Below are positions 1 to 7,781 of a stretch of 18,096 nt of DNA, in pieces (positions within the stretch are counted from its first letter, which is position 1; each line of letters starts with the position of its first letter). The notes under the pieces were generated by a model. It was not told the origin of the DNA. It saw only the letters and a program-made list of their open reading frames with translations, and searched no databases. Origin of the DNA: RGIG7332 sp045589235 (GTDB lineage: Bacteria; Bacillota; Clostridia; Oscillospirales; JAAYXM01). The position numbers were made by a program, and so were the translations under genes. The stretch lies in contig JAZNOR010000032.1 in NCBI GenBank assembly GCA_045589235.1, positions 1 through 18,096 of the forward strand, given 5' to 3'.

Positions 1-6
1 AAAAAG

Positions 7-30
7 TTATGTATAATAATTATGTATAAT
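7..30 (+). promoter_or_regulatory. Candidate tandem -10 elements upstream of nusB
   Basis: The 11-base string TTATGTATAAT occurs twice, at 7-17 and 20-30. Each copy ends in a perfect TATAAT (12-17 and 25-30). The -35 region of the first would lie outside the window, and the sequence 17 bases before the second (AAAAGT at 2-7) is not a recognisable -35. These could be -10 boxes for the nusB operon, or simply AT-rich spacer. Confidence 0.3.
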
Positions 31-50
31 TTTTAAACGGAGGAAAAGCT

Positions 51-491
51 ATGAGCAGAAAGGCAGCCCGTGAAATTGCGGTACAAATAATTTATGAATA
101 CGGATATCATTTGAATCCCGTTCTCTCAATTTTAGAGGATAGATTCGATCCTGAATTCTTCGCAAGTTTAGTTGATGAAAGTGATAGCTACCGTGACTTT
201 GACCATACACAGTTTGAGTATCTTAAAAGTATAGTAAACGGCGTTGTTGAAAAGGAAAATGAGCTTGACGAGCTTGTTTCAAAATATGCAATCGGTTGGA
301 ATTTAAATCGTATTTCACGCATCGCGCGTGCAATTCTTCGAGTTGCTGCTTATGAGATATTACACTATGATGATGTTCCCACAAGCGTTGCTATAAACGA
401 AGCTGTTGAGCTTACAAAAAAATATGACACTAAGGAAACTGCATCTTTTGTTAACGGAATTTTGGGAAGCATTTCCAGGGAGAGCAAATAA
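51..491 (+). CDS. nusB: Transcription antitermination factor NusB
   Basis: NusB is a small all-helical RNA-binding protein. With NusE (ribosomal protein S10) it binds boxA RNA and helps RNA polymerase read through rRNA operons. The 146-residue product matches the family length. It opens with the typical helix start SRKAAREIAVQIIYEY and carries the conserved C-terminal half: a WNLNRISRIARAILRVAAYE helix, then PTSVAINEAVELTKKY and FVNGILGSI near the end. ATG 51 is preceded by GGAGG at 39-43 with 7 bases of spacing. It is the first gene of the train visible here and ends 2 bases before the TsaD-like gene. In Bacillus subtilis nusB likewise heads the folD-xseA-xseB-ispA-dxs cluster. Function is assigned from family membership and context; nothing looks aberrant. 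Confidence 0.96.
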   Translation: MSRKAAREIAVQIIYEYGYHLNPVLSILEDRFDPEFFASLVDESDSYRDFDHTQFEYLKSIVNGVVEKENELDELVSKYAIGWNLNRISRIARAILRVAAYEILHYDDVPTSVAINEAVELTKKYDTKETASFVNGILGSISRESK

Positions 492-493
492 TT

Positions 494-1375
494 ATGACCG
501 CCTTGGGCTTTGATACAAGCAATTACACAACTTCAGTTGCACTTTATGGACAGGTTAAAAATAATATCTCACGTCTTTTGCCGGTTAAAGAAGGTTCACT
601 GGGGCTTCGTCAGTCTGACGCAGTTTTTGCGCATACAATTGCATTGCCGGAGCTTACTGAAACTTTACTGGCAGACTTTACGGGAGAAATTACCTCGGTT
701 GGAGTAAGCATATTTCCGCGCAGAGCAGCCGGGTCTTATATGCCTTGTTTTAAAGTGGGCGAGCTCGTTGCACGCTCAATTGCGGCATCACGAAAAGTTC
801 CGTGTTACACTTTTTCTCATCAGGAGGGGCATCTTGCTTCTGCAATTGTATCAACCGGAAACGAAGAGCTTTTTAAACGTGAATTTTTAGCTTGGCATTT
901 ATCAGGCGGCACTACCGAGCTTTTATATGTTAAACCGAATCTTGAGATTTGCAAAATTGGCGGAACAAGTGATATTTCGGCAGGTCAGCTTATTGATAGA
1001 TGCGGAGTTATGTTGGGGCTGAAATTCCCGGCAGGTCGTGAGCTTGATAAAATGGCAGTTTTGAAGGATACATATAAAATTAAATTAAATGGGCTTAACT
1101 TTTCGCTTTCCGGTATGGAGAACAAGGCTAATGAATGGAAAGGTGAAAAGGAAGAGCTTGCAGGTTTTGTGCTTGGCAGTGTTGCAGATGCTATCTGTCG
1201 TGTTACAAAAAGCGCAAAAACTGAATATGGAAATATTCCTGTGCTTGTAACAGGTGGTGTTGCAGGAAGTAGGATTGTTCGTGAGAAAATGGCGGACGCA
1301 ATTTTCTGCGAGCCACGATTTAGCTCTGATAATGCACTTGGTATCGCGGCACTTGCTTATTTGAAGGAGAAATAA
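494..1375 (+). CDS. TsaD/Kae1-like ASKHA-fold protein (peptidase M22 family paralog)
   Basis: This 293-residue protein belongs to the Kae1/TsaD/YgjD family, historically called O-sialoglycoprotein endopeptidase. Visible family features are an N-terminal nucleotide-fold strand with DTSNYTTS (7-14), the HxxxH metal site (H109, H113, in SHQEGH), LSGGTTELL (136-144) in place of the VSGGHTQL of TsaD, SAGQLIDRC (162-170), FSLSGMENKA (203-212) corresponding to the FSFSGLKTA region, TGGVAGSR (253-260), and SSDNALGIAA (277-286) with D279 as the likely third metal ligand. So the three metal ligands seem kept, but the protein is about 40-50 residues shorter than typical TsaD and many signature positions differ. 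It is therefore probably a paralog and not the tRNA t6A enzyme itself, which I expect elsewhere in the genome. It starts 2 bases after nusB, with AGGGAG at 477-482, and ends 2 bases before xseA. Its specific function is unknown to me. Confidence 0.85.
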   Translation: MTALGFDTSNYTTSVALYGQVKNNISRLLPVKEGSLGLRQSDAVFAHTIALPELTETLLADFTGEITSVGVSIFPRRAAGSYMPCFKVGELVARSIAASRKVPCYTFSHQEGHLASAIVSTGNEELFKREFLAWHLSGGTTELLYVKPNLEICKIGGTSDISAGQLIDRCGVMLGLKFPAGRELDKMAVLKDTYKIKLNGLNFSLSGMENKANEWKGEKEELAGFVLGSVADAICRVTKSAKTEYGNIPVLVTGGVAGSRIVREKMADAIFCEPRFSSDNALGIAALAYLKEK

Positions 1376-1377
1376 GT

Positions 1378-2586
1378 ATGAAAGGACATATTTTTACGGT
1401 CGGCGAGGTAAATTTATATTTAAAATCTTTGATGGAAGCTGATAAAAACTTATCGCTTATTTATATTCGTGGTGAAATTTCAAATTATAAATTTCATTCA
1501 TCAGGTCATCATTATATGACTCTTAAAGATGAAAACGGTGCGATTCGCGCAGTTATGTTCAAATACGATGCGGGAAAGCTTAAGTTCAGGCCTGAGAGCG
1601 GTATGAGAGTCATTGCTAAGGGCAGAATTACGGTATATCCGCGTGACGGGCAGTATCAGCTATATATTGCTGATATGATTCCCGATGGTGTTGGCGCCCT
1701 TTACATTGCTTTTGAGCAGCTTAAGAAAAAACTTGAAGCGGAAGGGCTATTCAACCCTGAATATAAAAAACCACTTCCGAAATATCCTGAAAAAATTGCG
1801 CTTGTCACCTCACCAACAGGTGCTGCGGTTCGAGACATGCTTCGCATTTTAAAGGCACGCTGGCCACTTTCAAAGATTTGTATTTATCCTGTTTTGGTAC
1901 AGGGCGAGGGCGCTCCGTCTGATATTGCAGAGGCTATAAAAACATTAAACGAAAATAACGCCTGTGACCTTATTATAACAGGGCGTGGTGGCGGTTCAAT
2001 TGAAGACCTGTGGGGATTTAACGATGAAATGGTTGCGCGTGCGATTTTTGCATCGCGAATACCTGTTATATCTGCAGTAGGTCATGAACCGGATGTTACG
2101 ATTTCAGACTTTGTTGCAGATTTGCGTGCTGCAACTCCGTCTAATGCGGCAGAACTTGCAGTACCTGATATTGTAAACGTAAGATATGGTTTGCAGGAAA
2201 TGAATACAAAGCTTCAAACACTTTTGTATAATAAGCTTAAAATGTATAGGGAATACTTAAAAGGAGTATCAGAGCGCCGCGTTATGCAAAGCCCTCTCGC
2301 ATATTTTTCAGAGAGAAGAATATCACTCGACCGTTTAAGTGAAAAACTTGCATCGCTTGAAAAACAAAAACTTTTAAAGCTCAGAGAGCAGTTTTCGAAA
2401 CTTTCGGCTTCTATTGACGCTATGAGCCCGCTTAAAGTATTAGGACGCGGTTATTCAATTGCAAATACAAGTGACGGCAAGATAGTGAAAAGTATTAATG
2501 ATGTTTGCGAGAATAGTAAATTGACATTGCGTGTACAGGACGGTAAAATCGGTTGTACCGTTTCATCTTTGGAAAGGAATGATTAA
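1378..2586 (+). CDS. xseA: Exodeoxyribonuclease VII large subunit
   Basis: XseA is the catalytic subunit of exonuclease VII, which degrades single-stranded DNA from both ends in repair. The 402-residue product has the family layout. The N-terminal OB-fold covers about residues 1-100 (TVGEVN, IRGEISNYK and the HHYMTLKD region). The catalytic region follows: TSPTGAAVRD (144-153), PVLVQGEGA (171-179), GRGGGSIEDLWGFND (202-216), GHEPDVTISDFVADLRAATP (235-254). A long helical, lysine-rich segment (about 265-350) fits the coiled-coil arm that binds XseB. A GRGYSI motif lies near the C-terminus. AAGGAG at 1364-1369 sits 8 bases before the ATG. The xseB start follows 1 base after the stop, so subunit production is likely coupled. 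The sequence looks intact and ordinary. Confidence 0.97.
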   Translation: MKGHIFTVGEVNLYLKSLMEADKNLSLIYIRGEISNYKFHSSGHHYMTLKDENGAIRAVMFKYDAGKLKFRPESGMRVIAKGRITVYPRDGQYQLYIADMIPDGVGALYIAFEQLKKKLEAEGLFNPEYKKPLPKYPEKIALVTSPTGAAVRDMLRILKARWPLSKICIYPVLVQGEGAPSDIAEAIKTLNENNACDLIITGRGGGSIEDLWGFNDEMVARAIFASRIPVISAVGHEPDVTISDFVADLRAATPSNAAELAVPDIVNVRYGLQEMNTKLQTLLYNKLKMYREYLKGVSERRVMQSPLAYFSERRISLDRLSEKLASLEKQKLLKLREQFSKLSASIDAMSPLKVLGRGYSIANTSDGKIVKSINDVCENSKLTLRVQDGKIGCTVSSLERND

Positions 2587-2587
2587 A

Positions 2588-2821
2588 ATGGCAGAAAAAA
2601 TAACATTTGAAGCAGCGATTGCACGTCTTGATGAAATAGTTAAAGGTTTAGAGCGCGGAGATGCGCCTCTCGATACATCTCTTGAACTTTTTAAAGAGGG
2701 GACAGAGCTTATTTCTGTGTGCTCGAAAATGCTTGATAATGCTGAGCAAACTGTTATGAAGCTCACAAAAAATGAAGACGGGACACTGTCTGAAGCTCCG
2801 TTTGAAGTGGAGGAGAATTAA
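2588..2821 (+). CDS. xseB: Exodeoxyribonuclease VII small subunit
   Basis: XseB is the small non-catalytic subunit of exonuclease VII; several copies bind the XseA arm. The 77-residue product has the family hallmarks FEAAIARLDEIVKGLERGD, then PLDTSLELFKEGTEL, and an acidic C-terminus. I chose ATG 2588 because the protein then begins MAEKITFE like other XseB proteins, its length fits (about 75-85), and AAAGGAA at 2573-2579 lies 8 bases upstream. Longer readings from ATG 2531 or 2579 would overlap the xseA end and add an unconserved tail. The gene sits 1 base from both xseA and ispA. The GGAGGAG that serves ispA (2809-2815) is inside its last codons, a sign of coupling. Confidence 0.95.
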   Translation: MAEKITFEAAIARLDEIVKGLERGDAPLDTSLELFKEGTELISVCSKMLDNAEQTVMKLTKNEDGTLSEAPFEVEEN

Positions 2822-2822
2822 G

Positions 2823-3704
2823 ATGGATTTTAAAGAAAAGCTTGAATTATATGCTGATGAAATAAATAAAGCACTTGATGAATCGGTTGAAATACCTGAG
2901 CTTTTACAAAAGCGAGTTTTTGCTGCAATGAAGTATAGTTTAGACGGTGGAGGAAAGCGAATCAGACCTGTTTTGGTACTTGAATTTGCGCGTCTTGCAG
3001 GCGTTTCAAAAGATGTAGCAATGCCTTTTGCTTGCGCAATTGAAATGGTGCATACGTATTCTTTAATTCACGATGACCTTCCGTGTATGGACGACGACGA
3101 CCTTCGTCGTGGCAGACCAACGAGTCACATTGCATTTGGCGAAGCTGTTGCAGTTTTAGCAGGAGATGCACTTTTAAACCGTGCGTTTGAAAGCGTGCTA
3201 AACACAAAAGTATCTCTTCCGGCAGAGCGCATTGTTGCGGTTGCACGCGCACTTGCGAATGCGTCGGGCGCATATGGTATGATTGGCGGTCAGATTGTTG
3301 ACATGGAAGGCGAAGAGCGTGCTCTTACATCTGATGAACTTACCGAAATGCATAAGATGAAAACTGGGGCTCTCATTCGTGCAGCTTGTGAAATGGGCGT
3401 TTTACTCGGTGGCGAAAATGAAAAGCTTCTGTCTTCTGCAAGAAAGTATGCAGAAGCTTTGGGACGTGCATTCCAGATACAGGATGATATTCTGAACATT
3501 ATAGGCAGTGCCGAAGTTATGGGTAAAGATGTTGGAAACGATAAAGAAAGCGGCAAATCAACATTTGTTACGCTTTATGGTCTTGATGCATGTATAAATA
3601 TGGTAAATGATCTTACCGAAGAAGCAATTTCCGCAGTTTGTGATATTCAGGAATCTGAATTTTTAGTTGAGCTTGCAAAGAATCTTGCTACACGTAAAAA
3701 ATAA
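2823..3704 (+). CDS. ispA: Polyprenyl (farnesyl-type) diphosphate synthase
   Basis: This is a trans-prenyltransferase that condenses isopentenyl diphosphate with allylic diphosphates, giving C15 farnesyl diphosphate for undecaprenyl carriers and other isoprenoids. The 293-residue product has GGGKRIRP (42-49), the first aspartate-rich motif DDLPCMDDDDLRRGRP (84-99), a GMIGGQIVDM region (142-151), FQIQDDILN (207-215) as the second aspartate-rich motif, and GKDVGNDKESGKSTF (224-238). The two extra residues inside the first motif (DDxxxxD) are typical of bacterial farnesyl diphosphate synthases. The last Asp of the second motif is Asn (N215) here. I start at ATG 2823, with GGAGGAG at 2809-2815. 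The upstream ATG at 2772 would overlap xseB and add an unconserved tail. The downstream DUF212 and dxs genes fit an isoprenoid sub-cluster. Product chain length is inferred, not shown. Confidence 0.93.
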   Translation: MDFKEKLELYADEINKALDESVEIPELLQKRVFAAMKYSLDGGGKRIRPVLVLEFARLAGVSKDVAMPFACAIEMVHTYSLIHDDLPCMDDDDLRRGRPTSHIAFGEAVAVLAGDALLNRAFESVLNTKVSLPAERIVAVARALANASGAYGMIGGQIVDMEGEERALTSDELTEMHKMKTGALIRAACEMGVLLGGENEKLLSSARKYAEALGRAFQIQDDILNIIGSAEVMGKDVGNDKESGKSTFVTLYGLDACINMVNDLTEEAISAVCDIQESEFLVELAKNLATRKK

Positions 3705-3718
3705 AAAGGATTGGTTTA

Positions 3719-4180
3719 ATGCTTGATTATGCAATAAACACGGTTAAATTTTTAACCGGCAACAGAATACTTAATATTGCGCTTATTGCTTGCTTTGCAG
3801 CGCAAATTTTAAAAGTTTTCACAACACTTATATTTGAACGAAAACTAAATATAGGAAGAATGTTTCAAAACGGCGGTATGCCATCATCACATTCAGCGCT
3901 TGTAGTTGCCCTGACTACTTCTATCGGGCGTGTTTATGGCATAAATTCACCGTATTTTGCGATATCTGCGGTGCTTTCGTTCATAGTTATGTTTGATGCC
4001 GCAGGCGTACGTCGTGCTGCAGGCGAGCAAGCTAAAATATTAAACTATATGATGGAGCATTGGCGAGAAACAACGCCGGAAATCTTTGGTGAAAAGCTTC
4101 GTGAATTTATAGGTCATACACCGTTTCAGGTTATAATGGGAGCTATTTTAGGCTTTTTAATAGGCATTTTGCCAATTTAA
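3719..4180 (+). CDS. Divergent PAP2 family (DUF212, YuiD-like) membrane protein
   Basis: This small integral membrane protein has 153 residues and about four hydrophobic segments (near 17-37, 57-74, 79-95, 134-152). It carries the DUF212 signature: K42/R47 ahead of GGMPSSHSA (52-60), which resembles the PSGH motif of PAP2 phosphatases, then MFDAAGVRRAAGEQAKILN (91-109) and GHTPFQV (132-138). The classical third PAP2 motif with its catalytic histidine is not evident, so phosphatase activity is uncertain. The gene lies between ispA and dxs, which suggests, by inference only, a role with prenyl or undecaprenyl phosphates. AAAGGA at 3705-3710 precedes the ATG by 8 bases. A promoter for dxs lies just after its stop, so it probably ends one co-transcribed block. 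Confidence 0.85.
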   Translation: MLDYAINTVKFLTGNRILNIALIACFAAQILKVFTTLIFERKLNIGRMFQNGGMPSSHSALVVALTTSIGRVYGINSPYFAISAVLSFIVMFDAAGVRRAAGEQAKILNYMMEHWRETTPEIFGEKLREFIGHTPFQVIMGAILGFLIGILPI

Positions 4181-4198
4181 AAGCTTGCTTTAAGCTTT
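4180..4198. repeat. Short inverted repeat between the DUF212 gene and dxs
   Basis: AAAGCTT (4180-4186) and AAGCTTT (4192-4198) can pair as a 7-bp, AT-rich stem with a 5-base loop. No T-run follows on either strand, so I do not call it a terminator. It overlaps the -35 of the candidate dxs promoter and could be a weak operator or chance. Confidence 0.3.
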
Positions 4199-4213
4199 AA
4201 AATATGATATACT
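4185..4213 (+). promoter_or_regulatory. Candidate sigma-A promoter for dxs
   Basis: TTGCTT (4185-4190) is followed after exactly 17 bases by TATACT (4208-4213). A TG one base before the -10 (4205-4206) makes it an extended -10 element. Transcription would begin near 4220, leaving a short leader before dxs. It lies in a 60-70-base gap, one of the few real intergenic spaces in the train, so dxs and downstream genes could be transcribed independently of nusB. Confidence 0.6.
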
Positions 4214-4253
4214 AAAATTTGCATAAAAATACAGAGGTTATTAGGTGAGGGAT

Positions 4254-6119
4254 ATGAGCGATTGCATTTTAGACAATATAAAAAATGCAGATGATTTGAA
4301 AAAGTTATCTGTTTCTGAACTATACTCTCTTGCCGATGATGTGCGTGAATTTTTAATAGAGCATATATCTCAAACAGGTGGACATTTGGCATCTAATTTA
4401 GGTGTGGTTGAAATTATGCTTGCTATTCACAAAACGTTTGACACTAGTAAAGACAGACTTGTTTTAGATGTTGGACATCAGTGTTATGTTCATAAGATGC
4501 TTACCGGTCGTCGTGATGGATTTGTGAATTTGCGCAAATTTGGTGGTATGGCGGGATTTTTGCGCCCAAGTGAAAGTATTCACGACGCATGCATTTCAGG
4601 CCATGCATCAAACTCTGTATCAGTAGCATTGGGAATGGCGCGTGCTCGTTCAATTAAAAAAGAAGATTATAGTGTTATTGCGCTGATTGGTGACGGTGCA
4701 CTCACAGGTGGTCTTTCTTATGAAGCATTAAATGATGCAGGCCAAAGTGGCGAATCGCTAATTGTTATATTAAATGATAATGAAATGTCAATTACAAAAA
4801 ATGTTGGTGCTATGACAAAGCACTTATCCCGCCTTCGCCTTAAACCGCAGTATTTACATTTCCGCGATAAATATCGTAGATTTATGAAAAACGCTCCGGG
4901 CGGTATGGCGGTTGATAAAGTTATTCATTCCGTTAAAAACTCTCTTAAAAGCGCCTTTTTACCATCTTCTTTTTTTGAAAATATGGGCTTTACATATTTA
5001 GGTCCGGCAGATGGTCACGATATAAAATATATTCTTTACTTACTTGAGCTTGCAAAAGATTTGGCAAGACCTGTTTTAATTCACTTAACGACCAAAAAAG
5101 GTAAAGGTTATAAATTTTCAGAGGAAAAACCGCAGGATTATCATGGAGTTTCTTGCTTTGATGTTGGATCCGGTACTCCTGTTAAGTCCGGAGGAAAATC
5201 TTTCTCTTCCGTTTTTGGTGAGGTTATAAATTCCATTGCCAAGGATGATTTGCGCATTTGTGCAATTACAGCTGCTATGCAAACAGGGGTGGGACTTAAT
5301 AAGTTTGCAGAGAAATTCCCAGAACGTTTTTTTGATGTAGGAATTGCAGAAGGCCATGCTGTTGCAATGGCGGCAGGTCTTGCGAGACAGGGACTGATTC
5401 CTGTTTGCGCTATTTATTCAACATTTCTGCAACGCGCGTATGATATGATAATTCACGATGTTGCAATTTCAAAGGAACATGTTGTTTTTGCAGTTGATCG
5501 CGCAGGTATTGTTGGTGAAGATGGCGAAACGCATCAAGGAATTTTTGATGTTGCCTACCTTTCGTCTGTTCCGGGTATGAAAATACTTTGTCCTTCAAAC
5601 TTTGCAGAACTTGAAGCTATGATAAAGTATGCAACACTTGAATTACAAGGCCCTGTTGCTGTTCGCTACAGTCGCGGTAGCGAAGGCGAATTTGTTGAAA
5701 ACTCTTTTGCGAACAAAGCACAAGCGGTTAAGTTGCATGAAGGCAGTGATGTAACTCTCGTTTCGTATGGTGTTATGATAAACGAAGTCATGAAGGCGAG
5801 TTTAAATGTATCGGATGAATTTAGCTGTGAAGTTGTAAAACTTAACAGTGTTGCACCGATTGATATGGATACTATAATTGAATCGGTGAAGAAAACAGGT
5901 AAAATTATAGTATGTGAAGATGTTTGTGAGTTTGGAAGTGTTGGTGAAAAAATATCATCTGAACTTGCGAAATTGAAAGTTTGGTGTAAAGTCAAATTGC
6001 TTAACACAGGCAAAGACTTCGTTTCAAATGGAGAGGTTTCAAAACTTTGGTCCATGTGTGGCATTGATGCAAACAGTATAAGTGATAAAATAATGGGGAT
6101 ATGCAAGAATGGCGGATAA
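4254..6119 (+). CDS. dxs: 1-deoxy-D-xylulose-5-phosphate synthase
   Basis: DXS is a thiamine-diphosphate enzyme that condenses pyruvate and glyceraldehyde 3-phosphate, the first and flux-setting step of the MEP isoprenoid pathway. The 621-residue product matches the family. It has TGGHLASNLGVVE with H44, DVGHQCYVHKMLTGR with H75, the ThDP/Mg motif GDGALTGG (146-153) through NDN (174-176), GPADGHD, FFDVGIAEGHAV with catalytic E366, Y388 and R394 in the next segment, and GEDGETHQG with D423 and H427. Two starts are possible. ATG 4254 has AGGTGA at 4243-4248, matching the extended anti-SD. GTG 4245 has GAGG at 4234-4237 and would add 3 residues. I prefer the ATG. The end overlaps tlyA by 11 bases. 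This order (ispA...dxs-tlyA) is the same as in Bacillus. Confidence 0.97.
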   Translation: MSDCILDNIKNADDLKKLSVSELYSLADDVREFLIEHISQTGGHLASNLGVVEIMLAIHKTFDTSKDRLVLDVGHQCYVHKMLTGRRDGFVNLRKFGGMAGFLRPSESIHDACISGHASNSVSVALGMARARSIKKEDYSVIALIGDGALTGGLSYEALNDAGQSGESLIVILNDNEMSITKNVGAMTKHLSRLRLKPQYLHFRDKYRRFMKNAPGGMAVDKVIHSVKNSLKSAFLPSSFFENMGFTYLGPADGHDIKYILYLLELAKDLARPVLIHLTTKKGKGYKFSEEKPQDYHGVSCFDVGSGTPVKSGGKSFSSVFGEVINSIAKDDLRICAITAAMQTGVGLNKFAEKFPERFFDVGIAEGHAVAMAAGLARQGLIPVCAIYSTFLQRAYDMIIHDVAISKEHVVFAVDRAGIVGEDGETHQGIFDVAYLSSVPGMKILCPSNFAELEAMIKYATLELQGPVAVRYSRGSEGEFVENSFANKAQAVKLHEGSDVTLVSYGVMINEVMKASLNVSDEFSCEVVKLNSVAPIDMDTIIESVKKTGKIIVCEDVCEFGSVGEKISSELAKLKVWCKVKLLNTGKDFVSNGEVSKLWSMCGIDANSISDKIMGICKNGG

Positions 6120-6909
6120 AGTAAGGCTTGACATTGCTTTGGTAGAACGCGGGCTTATTCCAAGTCGTGAGCGTGCCAAAACAACGATTATGAGTGGACT
6201 TGTTTATGTTAATGGTCAAAAAGCGGACAAGGCCGGGGATACAGTTAAACCCGATGATAAAATTGAAGTTCGCGGCGATACTCTAAAATACGTAAGTCGT
6301 GGTGGATTAAAGCTTGAAAAAGCTATGAGTGAATTCCCGATAAGCTTAAAGGGCAAGAAAGCAATTGATATTGGAGCATCAACCGGCGGTTTTACAGACT
6401 GTATGTTGCAAAATGGTGCAGAGAAAGTGTATGCAGTCGATGTAGGTTATGGTCAGCTTGCTTGGTCGCTTAGGAATGACGAGCGCGTTGTCAATATGGA
6501 ACGCACTAATATAAGATATGTAACTGATGAACAAATACCTGAAAAGCTTCAGTTTGCATCAATAGATGTTTCATTTATATCGCTATCACTAGTGCTCAAA
6601 CCATGCAGAGCGCTTATGTGTGATGATGCTGAAGTTGTTTGTCTTATAAAACCGCAATTTGAAGCAGGACGTGAAAAAGTAGGTAAAAAAGGTGTTGTGC
6701 GTGACCCTGCCGTTCATCTTGAGGTTATTGAAAATGTGTTGAAATATGTTAAAGAAGCAGGGTTTACAGTTTGTGGAATTACTTATTCTCCGATTAAAGG
6801 TCCGGAAGGAAATATAGAGTATTTAGCTTATTTGAAAACCATTGGTGAAGAGAATATACCTGATCTTAAAGAGCTAGTTGAGCAATCTCATATTGCATTG
6901 AAAGGTTAA
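6109..6909 (+). CDS. tlyA: TlyA family rRNA 2'-O-methyltransferase
   Basis: TlyA-family proteins use S-adenosylmethionine to methylate ribose 2'-OH in rRNA; in Mycobacterium this affects capreomycin sensitivity. The old name hemolysin is probably misleading. The 266-residue product has an N-terminal S4 RNA-binding domain (about 4-60, with RLDIALVERGLIPSRERAK and GLVYVNGQ) and an FtsJ-like Rossmann domain. In the latter, DIGASTGGF (87-95) is the SAM loop, and K68, D153, K181 and E237 fit the K-D-K-E catalytic tetrad (in SRGGLK, SIDVSF, IKPQFE and GNIEYL). The ATG lies within the last codons of dxs (11-base overlap), with GGGGA at 6095-6099 as ribosome site, so translation is probably coupled. 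nadK starts 5 bases downstream. The protein looks intact. Confidence 0.93.
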   Translation: MADKVRLDIALVERGLIPSRERAKTTIMSGLVYVNGQKADKAGDTVKPDDKIEVRGDTLKYVSRGGLKLEKAMSEFPISLKGKKAIDIGASTGGFTDCMLQNGAEKVYAVDVGYGQLAWSLRNDERVVNMERTNIRYVTDEQIPEKLQFASIDVSFISLSLVLKPCRALMCDDAEVVCLIKPQFEAGREKVGKKGVVRDPAVHLEVIENVLKYVKEAGFTVCGITYSPIKGPEGNIEYLAYLKTIGEENIPDLKELVEQSHIALKG

Positions 6910-6914
6910 TTTTT

Positions 6915-7781
6915 ATGAAAAAAATTATGATGCATCCAAATCCGCTGCGCGATATTGAGTTTAAAACAACGCGCCGTATAGCAAGGTTTTTGTCTGAACG
7001 TGGCGTTTTGGTTACTATTCCTGAAGAAATTGTTGCAAATAGTGATGGTGTTTTAAAGTCGCTACCGTTTGACAAAGCAGTTTCGGACGCTGATATGATA
7101 GTATCTCTTGGTGGTGACGGTTCAATTCTTCACGCGGCAAAAAAAGCTGCTGAACTTTCAGTTCCGATTTTAGGTGTTAATGTAGGCCACATGGGTTATA
7201 TGGCAGAGCTTGAGGCAGACGATATCGATTTGTTTGATGATATTTTAAGCGAAAAATTCTCTGTTGAAGAGCGAATGATGATAGACGTTGCAATAAGACG
7301 TAATAATGAAGTTATTTATAAAACCTTCGGACTTAACGATGTCGTCATTTCGCGTACCGATAAAATTAAAATAATTGACCTTGATATCTATGCGGATAAA
7401 TTCTTTATTTCACGTTATTGTGGTGACGGTGTTATAATTGCAACACCAACCGGCTCTACAGCGTATTCCATGTCTGCCGGCGGTCCGATTGTTGACCCGA
7501 TTACAAATAATATAATAATAACTCCGCTTTGCTCACATTCACTCACGGCAAAACCGATAATTTTAGCACCTGAGCGAACTGTATCAGTTCAGGCAATTTC
7601 AGATACTAATGAAGCAATTGGTGTTAGTATTGATGGTGGTGAACCGATTAAACTGCTATATGGCGACCAGATTTTAATTTGTAAATCTAAGTATCTTACG
7701 AAGCTTATTCGAGTTAAGAATAAGAATTTTTATGATATTTTATGCACAAAACTTTTGGAACGGAGGCATGAAGTTAATTGA
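6915..7781 (+). CDS. nadK: NAD kinase
   Basis: NadK phosphorylates NAD to NADP using ATP or polyphosphate. The 288-residue product has the family motifs: SLGGDGSILHAA (64-75, with the GGDGS loop), GVNVGHMGYMAELE (87-100), NDVVISR (141-147) as the conserved Asn-acid pair, GDGVIIATPTGSTAYSMSAG (170-189), and SIDGGE (238-243). The C-terminal beta-rich domain is complete. The ribosome site is modest, with AAAGG at 6901-6905 inside the end of tlyA, 9 bases before the ATG. Its stop overlaps the TTG start of argR by 4 bases. nadK between tlyA and argR differs from Bacillus, where it is elsewhere; I recall it at this position in other clostridia. Confidence 0.95.
   Translation: MKKIMMHPNPLRDIEFKTTRRIARFLSERGVLVTIPEEIVANSDGVLKSLPFDKAVSDADMIVSLGGDGSILHAAKKAAELSVPILGVNVGHMGYMAELEADDIDLFDDILSEKFSVEERMMIDVAIRRNNEVIYKTFGLNDVVISRTDKIKIIDLDIYADKFFISRYCGDGVIIATPTGSTAYSMSAGGPIVDPITNNIIITPLCSHSLTAKPIILAPERTVSVQAISDTNEAIGVSIDGGEPIKLLYGDQILICKSKYLTKLIRVKNKNFYDILCTKLLERRHEVN

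Noticed and set aside
2531..2587. Extended N-termini for xseB (from 2531), ispA (from 2772), gatB (from 15236) and the YcxB-like gene (from 16617)
   Set aside because: Each extension overlaps the upstream gene and gives unconserved residues. The internal ATG in each case has a well-placed ribosome site and a family-typical N-terminus.
4180..4198. Inverted repeat after the DUF212 gene as a terminator
   Set aside because: The stem is AT-rich and only 7 bp long, and no T-run follows on either strand.
4214..4253. Riboswitch (for example TPP) ahead of dxs
   Set aside because: The leader from the predicted start is only about 35 bases, far too short for such an element.
5666..6106. A 146-codon open frame on the - strand inside dxs
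   Set aside because: Antisense shadow of a clearly conserved gene, with no domain or ribosome-site support.
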